Positions 1 to 13,600 of a stretch of 64,000 nt of DNA are shown piece by piece. The translations under genes and the position numbers were made by a program. The notes under the pieces were generated by a model. The model was not told the origin of the DNA. It was given only the letters and a program-made list of their open reading frames with translations, and ran no database searches. Positions within the stretch are counted from its first letter, which is position 1; each line of letters begins with the position of its first letter. This DNA is from Sitta carolinensis (taxonomy: Eukaryota; Chordata; Aves; Passeriformes; Sittidae). The stretch covers positions 84,960,243 to 85,024,242 of the forward strand of contig CM063283.1 in the NCBI GenBank assembly GCA_032173965.1, read 5' to 3'.

Positions 1-235
1 CCCTTGCTTGCTGATTGCCCACTGGTGGGGTGCACTCTGAACTTGGGTCGGGGCTGAGCCCCTGGCCTGCGACATGCGTGTTTCTCCATCTGCCTGTCAG
101 TGCCACTCAAACCGCATATATCGGTGCCCCGTGTGACCTGCTGGCGCGCCACTTACAAGAAGTCGCAGTCATGAATTTCACCGTTGAGTTCATACCCTGC
201 TAATAAACACCTCCCGGAGCTTGGATTGAGAGCTG
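1..235 (+). mobile_element. Possible LTR fragment, cut by the window edge
   Basis: This stretch is richer in GC and CpG than its surroundings. It has a TATA-like ATATAT near 115, a CpG-bearing segment (GGTGCCCCGTG, GGCGCGCC) and AATAAA at 202-207. That spacing fits an LTR promoter, R region and poly(A) site. It could equally be the 3' end of a neighbouring gene's transcript entering from the left. No coding frame is convincing. Confidence 0.3.
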
Positions 236-754
236 TTGAAATTAAAGAGCAGCTTGTTGCTTCACGCCAGTAAAAGGAGCCCTCTGTGCTTTGTGCCGCT
301 CTGGGCAGGGTGTTCTCGAGCAGTGGCGTGTGGGCCGCCCGCGAGGTGGTTACACAGGTACAGCTGTGTGGGCGTGAAAACGAACTCGGTTTCCTCTAGT
401 AGCTCCTGCACTGTGCAATCACTGAAAGTCAGTGACAGCTTCACTCTATGGGATCACTATTTAGGGTTGTGATGCTGCTGTTCTGTAAGTAATCCCCTAT
501 CTTCAGTGGTTTGTTCACATGTTTCAGGAATTCCATGCATCTTTTAGGGTCTGAAAACTTCCATTCAAATCAGATGGCACGCTTAGCTTAGGGTAGGCTC
601 CTTTCTACCTCACAAGAGCTCTGCTCTTGACACGTAGTACTAACTGATTGGCAATGTTCAATCCTCTACATGCGCTTGATTTCTTCCTCTTCTGTCTTCT
701 GTGCTTTCCTTCTACCTACTTCAAAGTCCATAGTACACATTTTTAATCTCCATA

Positions 755-935
755 GAATTATACGGTCAGGGAATGGATTATATTGGGAGGGGCCTTAAAG
801 ATGATCTAGGTCCAAGCCTGCTTGCATTGGGCGGGGATACCTTTCACTAGACCAGGCTGTTCAAAGGCCTATCCTACCTGGCCTTGAATGCTTTCACAGT
901 TGGGGCATCTATAACTTCTCGAGGAAACCTGTGGA
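755..935 (-). mobile_element. CR1 LINE 3'-end fragment
   Basis: In antisense it shows the bird CR1 consensus order: ATAGAATTAT, GGGAGGGGCCTTAAAGATGATCT, a CACTAGACCAGGCTG segment and CCTGGCCTTGAATGCTTTCA, ending near CTTCTCGAGGAAACCTG. It is diverged and truncated at its 5' side. No coding capacity remains. Confidence 0.85.
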
Positions 936-1106
936 GTTTTATTCTTCGTTAAGGCTGTGTTATAAATACATATTATGGTATTGTTTTTTTCTCAGATTTT
1001 AGGGTGGATACTATATGTGTGGTGTAGAAATGGTTTTAAAGCTATAGTTTTCTTTAGGAGTAAAGTAAGTTGATAAATTGTCTTTGTAGTAAATTAACCA
1101 ACTGCC

Positions 1107-1582
1107 TGGTTGGGGTAACACCCAGTGAAGGCACCTGCCACTGATATGAAGACATCTGCTACTGATATACCAGCTACCAGCACTGACCATCTGTAGAAAC
1201 TATGGACCAAGGTCCAAATTAAGACTGATAAGAACAAATTAATTAAAACCACAACTAAGGAACAAAAAGGCAGGTTCTAACAAGGCAGGACCAAGGAGTG
1301 GCCATGCAGAACAGTTCCTAGAAACATGGAAATTAGTTCTTAGAAAAGTTTGACTATTCATGTAAATCTATGAATATGCAACAGGCTGGTGTATTTAAGG
1401 GGATGTCTTGGAAACAGCAGGTGTGCTCTTGGCTAAATGCCAAGCACCCAACCATAACACTTTGCTTTATTGTTTGTCTCTTACTGTCTTTTATTAAACT
1501 TTTTAAATTTTACCAGGAAAGCGAACCATGTTTTTCTGTTTTTCACAGGCTCTTATGCTGGTCATAGTGGGATAGCTCCCCA
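1107..1582 (+). mobile_element. Probable solo LTR of an avian endogenous retrovirus (ERVL-like)
   Basis: About 475 bp with the layout of an LTR: it begins near TGGTTGGGGTAACACC, has a TATA-like TATTTAA at 1392-1398 and the poly(A) signal ATTAAA at 1493-1498, about 100 bp further on, followed by a T-rich stretch. The exact TG and CA ends and the target-site duplication were not resolved. There is no retroviral coding sequence beside it, hence solo LTR. The family assignment is a guess from general resemblance. Confidence 0.5.
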
Positions 1583-4480
1583 CTAGAACTTTAGAAACTG
1601 TGGAAAAATCTTGCAAGTTATTCTGTCTGAAGAGTGACATTTAACAAGTTTCCATATGCTTTCATGTTTTCTTACCAGTGCTTCAACACATTACAGTATT
1701 TTTACACATTCGGGTACCTGCACAGTAGCCCTCAGTGATTTTTCTGTCTTTCTCAAAGATTTCAAAAGAGGGTCTGGTGGCAATTCACACAGATCGCAAT
1801 AAAGAAGCTCAGGAGAAGTTTGCAAGGTCTTGACACCCAGGCTGTTCTGTGATTTTGCTCATTGAGTGGTGAGAATTTATTATGTAAATGTGTGCTTCAA
1901 TTCTCCCTTTTACAAAGAAGTGGAATTAAGTGGATTTTTTTATTGAAAAACAAATTTAGCACAATAAAACAAAAATTAGAGCATGCACATCCTCATCCAC
2001 ACAGACACATCTATGGCAGAATTTTCTGTAGAGATCCCAACAAGCTAGAAACATTAAAGGCACCATTGTTTGCATCTAATAGATTAGTGCTGCTTAGGGA
2101 TATGAATTTTTGCATTTCTGTGCTGGGAAAAAAAAAAAACTGGCAGAGACATTTTCACATAAAAATCCTTTAGTCAGGAAAGCTTAGACTGCTGAAGAAA
2201 AGACTGTTACAAGATGAGTGTAATGACAGTGATTTTTGCAAGGACTGTCTGAGCCTTCCTACTTTTTGTCCTTTTATTGATTGAACGTTTGCATTAGGAG
2301 GGTTTACTGACTGGAGCTTGACAGTATCCAATTAACTATTAACTTCCCCAAACAATAGAGTATGTGTACTGTTGTTGTTCCTCTGACAGTCTTCCTCTTG
2401 AATTAGTTACGCTTCTTTCCTGAGAAAGAAGGCAAAGTTCAAAACAGGGGGAAAAAAAATCCACATTGCCCTCATCTGACCTACTACAGCAATAATCAAA
2501 TGCTTCTTGGCATATTCCATTTTTGATGCATGGACAAAGTACACAGCGAAGGAAAAGCTGGAGCTGCTGGTGGAAGGAGTTGGCACACTGAAATATCCCT
2601 TACTTCTGGTGAGGATGGCAGCCCCCTTTTAGGTCTGAACAATATTTAATGCCGGCAATTTTCTAAATTCATTCTTCCTGCTGAGTTATCCTTTCATCCT
2701 GCAGCCACTGCTGTTCAACTGGAGTATCCATCTGAAATGGGAGATGATTAAGCAATCCGAAACTCCCAAAATTGTATTCAAATGCAAGTGTGATGCACAT
2801 ACACTGTAACAGCCTTAATGGCGGAGACCTGAGGGGACTAAATAAAATATGGGAAGTTTAAATCCCTAGTATTCCAGCTTTGGTTGCTGGGGAAGAAAAA
2901 TTACCAAGGAGCTTGCTATTCTATACCCACAGGAAATAAAACAACACAAGAGAGAAATGAATAATCATATTTCAACAAAGGGAAGATTTCATGCTGAGAG
3001 ATTTTTGTTACCTAACTATGAGAGTAAAGACAAATTGGTAAAAGATGCTCCAGGCCTGCTATAATTTCATATATGCTGCAGTGGCTGCACATCTGGGCAG
3101 CCAACTTCTATACAGCTGTGTGGTTGTTGCTGTTCATCAGATCTGGAGCTTGTTTTATCCAAGCATTTTCTTGACTCCTTCAGAAGCACAACACTGTTGT
3201 TGTTCTTGCTTTTCACTGTGCTCATATTCTGGCTTTCTCTGGCACTGGAAAAGATGCAAAAATGGTAGAGGTGCTTGGCAGTGGCAGCAAAAATCTTAAT
3301 GGCTGTTTGGCTGAAAAATGGCCATCTGAAAATTGTCTGCATCTCCCAACCAAAAATTGAGTCCTGTCTTAGAGACAGGATTTATTCCCAGCCTGCCACT
3401 TTGCCCTGTTTTTTAACACAGCAGATTCCTCTTGGTGCTTCTGCCTCCATTTCGCTTCAGTTTTTCTTTTTTCCATTGTAAAACTTTCATGACCAAATCT
3501 TTTTTGCTTTATGTTCACTGAGCACCTTTCAGATAAACTATATTTTTGCTGGGCCATTTCTATACTTTTCTATACTCCCATATCAACAATGAAGAAAGAG
3601 TGGCACAGAAGTCCAGTGTGTATCACAGAAGGACTGGCCATGGTTGCCCACTGCCCCTGCAGCTGTTCTGTGTCCCAGGCTGGCTCCTGCTTAAGGCCAG
3701 TTGCCATCCCTACAGTACATGGTTGGGGGAAGGAAAAGCCAACTGCCCTTCAACCATGTTCTTAAAACTGGTATGCTGAGGAGCTGGGCTTCAAGTCATG
3801 GCACAGCACAGGGAGGATCTGTGGCCCTCCCCTGGCACTGTGTCAGGGCAGCAGGAGGCCAGGGTCATGTGAAGGGAAGGGAGGAAGGAGGGGAGCTTTC
3901 CCATCCCCTTCCTATGACTAGGTTAAACAGTGTATGCATGACAATACAGAAGGTTTTCCCATCTCACAGACAGATTTCATGTTCATGCAAATTTAGATCT
4001 CATTCCTGTTTTGTAGATGTAAACTGAAACACATGAATGCCTCAGTTGCTGAGCTAGTTTGCAAAATACAGGTTTTGGTTTGTACTATTGTAAACTTATT
4101 TTATACACAAAGCTGCTAGATGTAGAGTTCATGGCTCATGTACCACCTGTTGTAGCACTAATACTCAACAAGAAAAGGGATGTAGAAAATCATATTGAAA
4201 TACAATTATATGTACAAATGCTTAGTAGCCATAAAATGCCACATTTAGGTAATCTTTATTCTGTCTTTTCCATGATAACATTATGTAATAGTCTTCTATG
4301 TTGTGATGCCACATCTCACAGAGCTGTTTCGCTCAGAAATCAGGCATGATCCTTTCCAGTAGGTAAATTGTTGTTCCACTTTAACAAGACAAAAACTGAG
4401 GAGTGTGAGAGAGCAAATAATCTGTGAGAAGTCTTTTGGGAAGGTAGGAACAGAGATTGGTCTCCAAACTTACAGAATCA
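1583..4480. other. Intergenic DNA, no gene seen
   Basis: AT-rich non-coding sequence. The open frames are short and lack any recognisable domain, and I see no splice-bounded conserved exon. A 12-base A run at about 2129 and short T-rich stretches are the only low-complexity items. Confidence 0.6.
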
Positions 4481-4483
4481 TAG

Positions 4484-4605
4484 AATCATTTAGGTTGAGA
4501 AAGACCACTGAAATCATTGAGTCTGTGTTTCTTTACCCGCACCCCCACATCACTGTCACTCCCCTCTTTGTGGAGATTCTGTCTGAGCCACAAATGCCTC
4601 TGCCA
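4484..4605 (-). mobile_element. CR1 LINE 3'-end fragment
   Basis: It begins with the CR1 tail CAGAATCATAGAATCATTTAGG in antisense, which contains the tandem AGAATCAT units of bird CR1 ends, followed by AAAGACCACTGAAATCATTGAGTC. The rest is strongly diverged, so the right edge is approximate. Confidence 0.75.
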
Positions 4606-7600
4606 TATGCTCAAAGGTGATGAACATTTACATTTATTCATCTCCTTCTGAAGGCAGAGGCTTTAAAACACATTTGTACTGTTACATAAACATGAACCTG
4701 GAAACTGGAGTTCAAAGTGTGCCAATACTGTTGACAGTAACTGAGGTCCAGTGTCTGGGTAAAGAGCAGTCAGATACACTTATATTGAAGACATTGTCCA
4801 AGTGAAAGGAAATCACATTAAGAATTAAGGATTTTGATTGCCAATTCATTTTCCAGTTGCCTGCTTCATGGTACTGCTCTCGTACAATAAGAAAAATGAT
4901 CAGGGAAATTTTGATAAATAGACTTCACAACTGGACATCTTCATTGTAAGCAAAACACACTGTGAAGGTGGCTCCTTTAGCTTACCTCAGGGTAACTTAG
5001 TGAATGATCCACTGACAGCCAGGAAACTGCAGTTAAAGGGAAGTCTGAATCAGGTCCTCAGCAACTGTGGGTTTCTGAAGGTCTTCTCCTAAAGGTCTGT
5101 TTTGCTCTTTCCTAGAAAAACTGAATATAGGTCCAGACAACATGGCAAAAGAATCCAAGGCAATTTGCACAGGCAAAAGTAAGATATTTTAGAAGGGTCT
5201 GTCAAAATCCAGCATATTGTCTCACTGATAGATGAGCTTTGAAAGAGATAGTCTGTCTATAAGAGACAGTCCCCTCTATAACTCTTAATTATTTTGTGCA
5301 GAATTGTTATGAACTATAATGATTTTCTACCTCCACTCACTGCAAATGCCCAAACACCTACTTGAATAATGCACAGTTAAGGCTCTAGAGTATTTTCCAA
5401 ACATCTAAAATTTGCAAAAACCATGCCAATCTAAACAACTGACAGCCAAGGGGCACAAAACATAGAACTTTGTCCTCCAGACTTCTGCTGCAGGCTCCCC
5501 TGCCAAAGAGTGGGCTGGTTGCACATTAGTCTTTGCATTACTTTCTTTGTCTCATCTCTCTTCTTGTCTAACCCAGCCTGCCTCTTCTTCACCAGTCCTT
5601 CTTCCCACAGAAAGGTGGGGTTATTCAGGGCATGGTTCAATCCACTTTGTTAGAACCAGAGTCAAAATCAGGCTATTGGCTAAAATCTAACTATAGGGCA
5701 AGTAGCTCCCTTGCCCTGTCACTCAGGAGATGTCTGGAGAGTGGATGTCTTTTCCTTCCACTGCTGACTGAATGGCAGATCTGGATGTCCCTTGAGGACC
5801 AAACTGGAATAAAGCATTTGCTGCCACCTCCCTTCACTTTATGAATAGCCTGAGAAAAGCCTCATTAAGACAAGTGCTCTACAGATGGAGGAGCAGGGGA
5901 AAGCTCCCTGTGCTTCCTCATGCTGACCTGACCTCTTTCTTTATAGAGGGAGAATATTAGAATGAGCATTTTCTACCACTAGAGACAGCACGGGGCAGGG
6001 AATGAAGATTCCTTCTCACAGCAAAAGATCGACTGAGAAGGTGGGTAGCAACAAGTTAATAATGGAATGTTTTCAAAGATGGAGCAGGCTGCATGTCCAT
6101 GAATTACTCTAGCTCTGTGCATTCATGCCTAGTGAACCTAATTCCCAGTCTGAACTGTGTACGTGGAACTGGATGCTGGAGAGGATGGCTGGGTGAAGAT
6201 TTGCGCTAACAGTGGTGGTCACCCGTGACCCACCAGCACCTGAGTCAGCATCACCTCAAGGGGCAAAGCTGCAGAACCTTTCCTCTTGTGCCTTCCTCAC
6301 CATACCTACTGCTCTGATCCTGTGCCACTCTCCTGTCTTCCCCAGCTGCTTTGCTTCCATAGTGCTGTGCCAATATTGTGGCAGAAGTGGTTGATCCCAT
6401 TAAAATTGGTATGAATGGAAGAAGAAGAGACAGATTCATGAGCACCTTGACAAAGCATGACCTTGAAGCTTGCACTCTTCTAAATCATGTCCAGCCCCAT
6501 CCCATCAGATATGAGTAAAATGTTCAAATCCAGTTCTTCCCTATTCATTGGCAAGGGGTTTTTGGTCTCCCTGTCAATCTGCCTGCTCTAAATTTCACCC
6601 TGAACAGTGTATTTACTGTGCAAGTCATTCCACACCACAGCAGGGCCATGGACCAGCAGGCTCAAATCCAGCCTGGAGAGGATGGGGTCTGTTGCTTGAA
6701 CCTGAGGTTTATGCCCAAGTGATTCTGTCAGCAGGTGATTTGGAGTGGGGGGAGAAGGAGTAAGAGAATTTAGACCTTTAGAGCCCCTTATTCAACTTGT
6801 AGTATACATCATTAACATTAACTTCGCTTCCTCCAAGACACATCAAGTGTCAAGATAATCACTGTGAGCCTGTGAACTGCAGCACTGAAAATAATTATCA
6901 AAGCCACTCTCCATTTAAACTAGAAGAGCTGTTGCTCTGCTGTAATGAAAAGATCTTATGCTTTGCCCTATCACAGCAGGAATCCAGGCTGCATTAAGTC
7001 TTTTTTACTGGCCTTAAAGGCTTTGGTGATTTTTTTTTTCATTTGAGTGTTATCTTTCTGCCAGTTTAGAATCCCATCTCTTCCCCATAAAGCAAACCTG
7101 TAGTTTTCCAAGCAGTACTGGAGGATGGTAGGTGGCAAGGAAAACATACATAGCACAGGAGCATTCCTTGTGGCATTTAGAAATGAGTTTAATTTCCTAG
7201 GTCTTAGGACATTTTAGATCATAATTTTAAGAAGAGGAGAAGTGAACCTCATTCAGACAGGAGCTCTAACCATATCGCTCTAATACCATGTAAGTAGCAA
7301 CAAGCTAGGCACTGCTGCAGCTCCAACAGGCACCAAAAATTATAGTAATAACATAAGAGCTTTGGGACTATCAGGCAGCTCCCTCCCCAGGAAGGACATT
7401 GAGGACATTCATTTTTTAATGAAGCAGCATATTCCTTTTCTTTAGTTCCCATCTCCACTTGCAAAGTAGGTGTTCAGCTTCCTCTCAATTGCCTGCAGAT
7501 TACTCTTCTGGCATACAAAGGGGAGTTTATATATCAACAAATGTGTTGATATTGCATTTTATTCCCAAAAAGTACTTTTCATAATGACAGCTCCTAGTGT

Positions 7601-10600
7601 GATCCCATGAGCTGTGCAGCCACGTGGGCAAATGCTAATTCCACCCACCAAATGTGCAGGTAATGAGAGTGAATGGGACAGGGATCAGAAGCAGACAACA
7701 ATCAAAGCTGTTGAGTACCACTGGCAGATGGAGCACACTGAGCAATTAATAAACCCTTTCTTAGGCTGGTACCTTGTTGATGATGACAAGTTTAATAACT
7801 GCAACAGCTGTATCACTGGCATATTGCATGTCATGCATAATACTGCTGTTATCCTTATCCTGAGAGAAACAGAGCTGTAATAAATTACAAGACTGACACA
7901 TGCAGTCCTTTGGTTTTTAAGGTGATTACAGGCAATAGAGTCAGGGCACATGTGTAGCAACATGTTCCAAGGATGACTCCTGTTAATGGCTAATTAAACT
8001 TTAAAACCAAGGACTGGGTGTTTTTCCTGACTGCCAGAGCTGAAGTTGGGGAAAAGCGAGGACAAAACAGGGCTTCACATAGGGCACAGGTGAGGTGGAC
8101 TTGCCTGAAAAGCAGTGGCTTTCCTCCCTGTCTCTCCCATGCTGCAGGCTGTCTCCTTTTCCCTCTGCATTTAGGTGAGGTTGCCAAGTGCAAGAGTTTG
8201 AGCCTGGGGCTGGCCTTGCTTGCCACGGAGCACAGCTGAGACCGTATGTGGTAACTGGGGGAAACACATCTGACTTTCTTCCCACAGAGCGTAGCTGCAG
8301 CCTGGCTCTCAGTCTTACCATTGCACCCATCCTGTTTCATTAGAACCTGTTTATATTTTCAATACTGTATCTGCTGCTAATTACAGCCCAACAATACTAA
8401 CTCAGTGTGCAAACAAGGCCATCATCCAAATATTGTTTTGCAAAACCAGAATGCTGGGGTTGCAAACATTTGCATAATGTTTAATTATTTAGGCAGTACA
8501 TAAAATTTGTCTTCCTCTCAAAAGCATTTTTGTGAAATGTCTCAATAATTAAACACCACTATGTTTATTAACAGCAGGGAAGATTCATGAAATGTATTAG
8601 TCAGAAAAAAGCAAGTAGCTGCCTCTACTACTAATCCAAATATACCATTCCAAAGTAGATTCCCAAGCAAGGCAAACACAAGCATGAACTCCTATGTGCA
8701 ACCAAACAGAAGACAATTAAAAGTGTAACAGTTCAGCAGGTGTAACTTGGAGGGGTCAGAGAGCCAGAATTAAATGGCTTAGTTCACTCTTTAATCAATA
8801 CATAACATTTTGAGAAGCCCGATTCATTTATATTGAGCCAGCTGAAGTGAGCCTTTGGTCTGTGAAAGGTAGAATTTGGAGTCAGCTGGAGGCCTACACA
8901 TGGTGCTGCAGCCTGGGAAAGGCATCTGCAGGCTCCTGCTCCAACACGCTGCCCATTGGAAGGTGCCTGGGCCCACGCACCGGGTGACAGGCCCACATTT
9001 GTCCCACCCTAAACCTGGGACCTGGGTGTTTTTTCATAGGGTTCCTCTAGGCAGTTGCCTAACAGGCCAGAAAAGAGCAAAACAGGATCTAGTAAAGTAG
9101 CCAGAGGCACATAATAAAAAACATCTGCCTTGATGGCATAAGAAAGGGGTTCCTTCTGCAGCATTTCTGCACCATTGCTTGCTGATAGGGAAGAGTGACC
9201 AGTTTGGATCTCAGTAATTTTGGTGTGTAAATACAAAAAGTCCCCTAAAATGAATGGTTGAAGTAGAGACTGAAGTTGACAAATGTGTTGGGATATCCCA
9301 GCACCAGGCAAGATGCAGAGGTTCTTTCAAGCAAGTAAAATTTACTGGTTGCAGAGGAAGAGACTGACCCTGGTTGTCACCTACTGGTCTCCAATTTGAT
9401 CAAAATAGTTTCTTTTGCCCAAGTATAAAAGCTCCATATTGTATGAGACTGTTTGAAAGGAAGGCAGAGTTCAGTACCAGAAGTTGTTTCTCAATTAAAG
9501 GAACAATTGCCCACTAAATTAGGAGGAAGTATGTCTTATATCCTGGGAACAAGCATTCATCTCTAAAGTGAAATATTTTAATAATTTGAAATTATGAGCT
9601 TGCATATAAGAGAAACATAAAATTAAAAGGTTATTTTATTTTATTTGGGTAAGACTGAGGGTTTTATCCTTTCTTTTAAATTTTACTTTATATTTCAGTT
9701 GTATTTCCATAACGTTATGCAAGAAGTTAAGCTTGTGTCCTTCTACCCTCTCTGAAACTCATCTGCTACTTGCTAACAAGAACTCTACATTATTCGAGCC
9801 AATTTCTGCAACATGCACATAGTTGAGAGGCTCCCTTTTTGTCCATCGATTGTATAAAAGCAGCCAAGGAAACCCTCTCTCCTCCTCCAATACCGTTGGT
9901 GTAACTTGCAGGGCTCAGTCTGAGCATTACTATTCTGTGGCACGGTGCCAGGGGTCCTGTCACCAAGGACATGGTGAGGGGACGGCTGACTTTGGTAGGT
10001 GAATTTGGGGAAGCGTTTGTACAAAAGGATACAGCAATCAGGGAAACCAGCACAGGCCTATCTGCTGGAATAACCACCCTCTGCTTTCACCACATGAAAA
10101 CCTGGGCCCACATAAACAGGCTGTGACAGCAAATGCTGTGTTCCTCCTCAGCCAAAGCAAAACCCTCCTTCCAATCCTGCTTTACGGAAGTAGGTCACAA
10201 ATCAAAGTCTGCCTCCCCAATGTCTTTTCCATGACCCCAAGGTAAGATAAAATATATTCTCACTTTAATCAGGAAAGTTGGGGCTTGAAAAGGCAATTCA
10301 AAGGCTCTCTGGTGAGCAGCTGACAGCACCATCCACCATTAAAGTGCCCTGCACTTCGCTGCTGGACCCAGCCAGTATCTGGATCTGATGCTGCAGAAAC
10401 ACAAGGCATCCTTGGGTGGCAGGCATCTCACTCTGGGCTGCTTCAGCACACATGGAAAACAAACAGAAAATCATAGAGGAGGAAGCAGCAAGGAAACTGG
10501 GCAGTCAGAATTCCCAGCTGAGGTGGAAAGGTTCCCTCCGTTAGCTCTAGCTTAAACTTCTTTACTTTGTATTGCTTTTCTTCCTTCCAAGATTCTAGCA

Positions 10601-13600
10601 GCACCGTATCCAGGCTGTGCCCACCACATTGCTGTGCTGCACAAAAACACAGGCAGCATATCAGGTGTTGAAGCACATCCTGTGAGCACTGGATCTTCAT
10701 TTACTGAAGATGCTTTGCAGTGCCACAAGGTTGGGGGCCAGGGAGGGACTGGTCTTACTTGGGACTCTCCTTGTTGTGGTTCAACATAAAGGCATAAGCC
10801 AACCTACAGGCTTCATTAAGCAAAGAGCAATCCCTTCTGTGTACCTGAGGTGAGTGCTGCAGGAAGAGGCAAAGGAGTTAAAAGAAGGCAAGTCTTGTTT
10901 CAAGGAGTGGCTAGAAGGGGAAGGTGATGTTTGTTTTGCCTGGACAGGCTCAGGACCTTATTCTGCTGCCTTGTCTGCAGGCAGCCTGCCCATCAAAATT
11001 ATCTCCGGTGCTGAGTGCAGAGAGGATGAGCCAAAAGCTTATTAAATAGGAGTCTCTGTTATTTCTGCTGAGAAAGGTGGCTTTTATTTTCCTGAAGGGT
11101 TATTAACTGAATTTTTCTCTTGTCATAACTCTGGTTGTTTTCCTCTGCTTTTTCCAGACAGTGCTCCTTGGTTCTTCAATGTAGGCAATGACTTGGAGGG
11201 ATTTACTGGTAGTCTTGTTAAATTTGGGGCAGGAGGAATAAAAATAATATGGAAGTAGGATTTCTTTGGGAGACACAATCACCAGAGCCTGACTTTGGGA
11301 CAAACTTGGCTCTGCAGTTCAGCAACTGCTCATTTCTGATGGAGTGCTGAAATCTTCACAGTACCTTGGGCTGCCACCTGCACAAACAGTCCTGTGACTG
11401 GAGTTGGACCCCAGAGGTGTAAATACTGTTGGCCTCACCTCAGCGTGGTCTGGTACCAGCTGCTGGCTGGGGAGGGCAGCACAGATCGTGGTGGGCAATA
11501 GGAGGGTCTTGCTGAATTCTTCTGCCTCCTCACCATCTCTGATGGGGCCATGGTTTTCCACTGCTTGGCCCGAAAGCAGCATGGATGGCCCCTTTGCCTT
11601 GTCCCAGAGCTGCCAGCATGGGTGACAAGCACTAGTGTAAAAGTCATGTGCTGGTGATTGTTGCACCCATTGGTGCAAAGTGTCATTCTTTTTAGTAGAC
11701 AGTGAACAGAGAATTCTTTCTTTTTCCTTTTTTTAATTAGAGGTTTCTCAGGAAGAACTGGCTCTTAAAGGCAGGGTAATAATTTACATGTCAATTCTAA
11801 ACTTGAGAAATCAAGCCATATTTGGGAAAAACTGGAGACTACTGGTTACAATGAGTTAAGATACCACAGTACTTTGCTCAGCAGCCTTGAATATGCTTCA
11901 ATGGAATTATGAACCTGCAAAATACACCATTTCATACTTATTTGCATAGGTAATGAGAAAAGCAAAAAGAAATCAACAGTGAAAGTATTCAGTGTGAAGG
12001 TGTGTGAGATGGAAGGAAGGAAGGAAAACTGTCTTCAATCACTTTGCTTCAGTAGTATTTATATGCTCTTATCTGCATTCCTAACAATTCTTAAGAGATA
12101 GATTTGGGATCCTGAAGAGGGAGGTAGTTCAGCATTTCCCAGAATGATCTCCATTTAAGTTGCCTTAAGTGAGCTAGAGTGATTTTCTTTTGGGAATACA
12201 GCCAGTGTAAACAGAGAGTTAGAATCTGCAGCAAAGGTGCTGCAAGATACTGCCAAGGAAGATCTTGAATCGTCTGTGAATACATGTCCCATCAGTCCCC
12301 AGCTTCAGAGTGAAGCATGATGCAGAGAATCTGGGAGTAATAATCCATAAAAAAATCAATATGTGTTTTTTATTTTCTGAAGTCAGACAATAAAAAATCC
12401 CATGCTACAAAAACTCAGTGGTTTCTGTCACTTGTTGAGCATCTTGGCAAACATTGGAAGTATGTGAGCCTGAGTTAGACCTGAGCCCCACTGGAGCTGA
12501 AATGTCTTCTCCTACAAGAGTTAATCCCATGCAGCCCCATTGTGCAGGATCACACAGGGGTTACATTCCCCCCCTGGGGTTTTACAGACACACAGCACTG
12601 CCCAGTATTTTCACACTGGACTTTTTTTTTTTTTTTTTTTAAACTCTATAACAGTACAAAAGTTATCTTCTAACCACAAACACAAAATCCTGTAATTAAG
12701 CCTTTGTTATCCACAGCAGAAAGCTCATCATGTATAAAAAGCAAACATTTTGGCAAGTTTATTGTGCTCCTTGAGACTAAGACAGAATTAATAGCACTGC
12801 AGAAATACAGCAAGCTACTTGCTACACTGCTGGTGGATTTTTTCACTGGAAACAAAATTTTATGTTCCCCTTCATCTTGAAAAAAAATGCAACAGTTTTT
12901 ATTGTCAAAGGCAGCACAGTGCAAAACACTGTATCAAAGTAAAGACTGAGGGGATATTTTTGCCTTAAAAATTGTACTTCACTGTCCATTTACAATCATT
13001 TAGTTGCATATTTTTTGTACATAAAATTACTAAACATTGGGAGGTAGCTGATTAGGGTAATCCAACTAGTAAACTGCATAAATCATCAAATTTAGGGGCT
13101 TTGTGCTGAAAGACACCTGATAGATGATTTCATTTGCATTATGTGAGGCTCTTCACTGCTGGGAAGGCACCTTGCTCATTAAACAAAAAGCCAAAGATGT
13201 CTCATGCAACACTTCTGCAGGAGGAAACTTCTATTTTTCAAGTCCATTTTGTTGTTATTCTTTGACTGTAATTCCAACTCTGTTAGTTTATGTGCATGAG
13301 TCATGAACAAAAGGTGAATTTTTACATTTTATTTCCCTGTTAGATGTTATATTCCAGCAATATATATTGCATCTGCCTGAGCAAAATGGATCAGCCAGAG
13401 TTAGTCATATTGCCTCTCAGCTGGAAAAGTATAATGATGTCCTCAGGAAAGCTGATCAGATCTGAAAGGCTTTTCTGGTGGCATCGAGCGTGAAACATAA
13501 CTCACTGTTCATACAGAGGAGAGAACTGTATTTTTATTTGCATCTTTCTATTTCCACAAATGAGCCATTTCACCAAAGAAAAATACAGAAGTTCCAAAAC

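Noticed and set aside
7990..8340. 116- and 109-codon minus-strand frames
   Set aside because: Two different frames over the same bases, low-complexity basic composition, no homology recognised.
11319..11686. 119-codon minus-strand frame
   Set aside because: Overlaps other frames on both strands, with no domain or splice structure.
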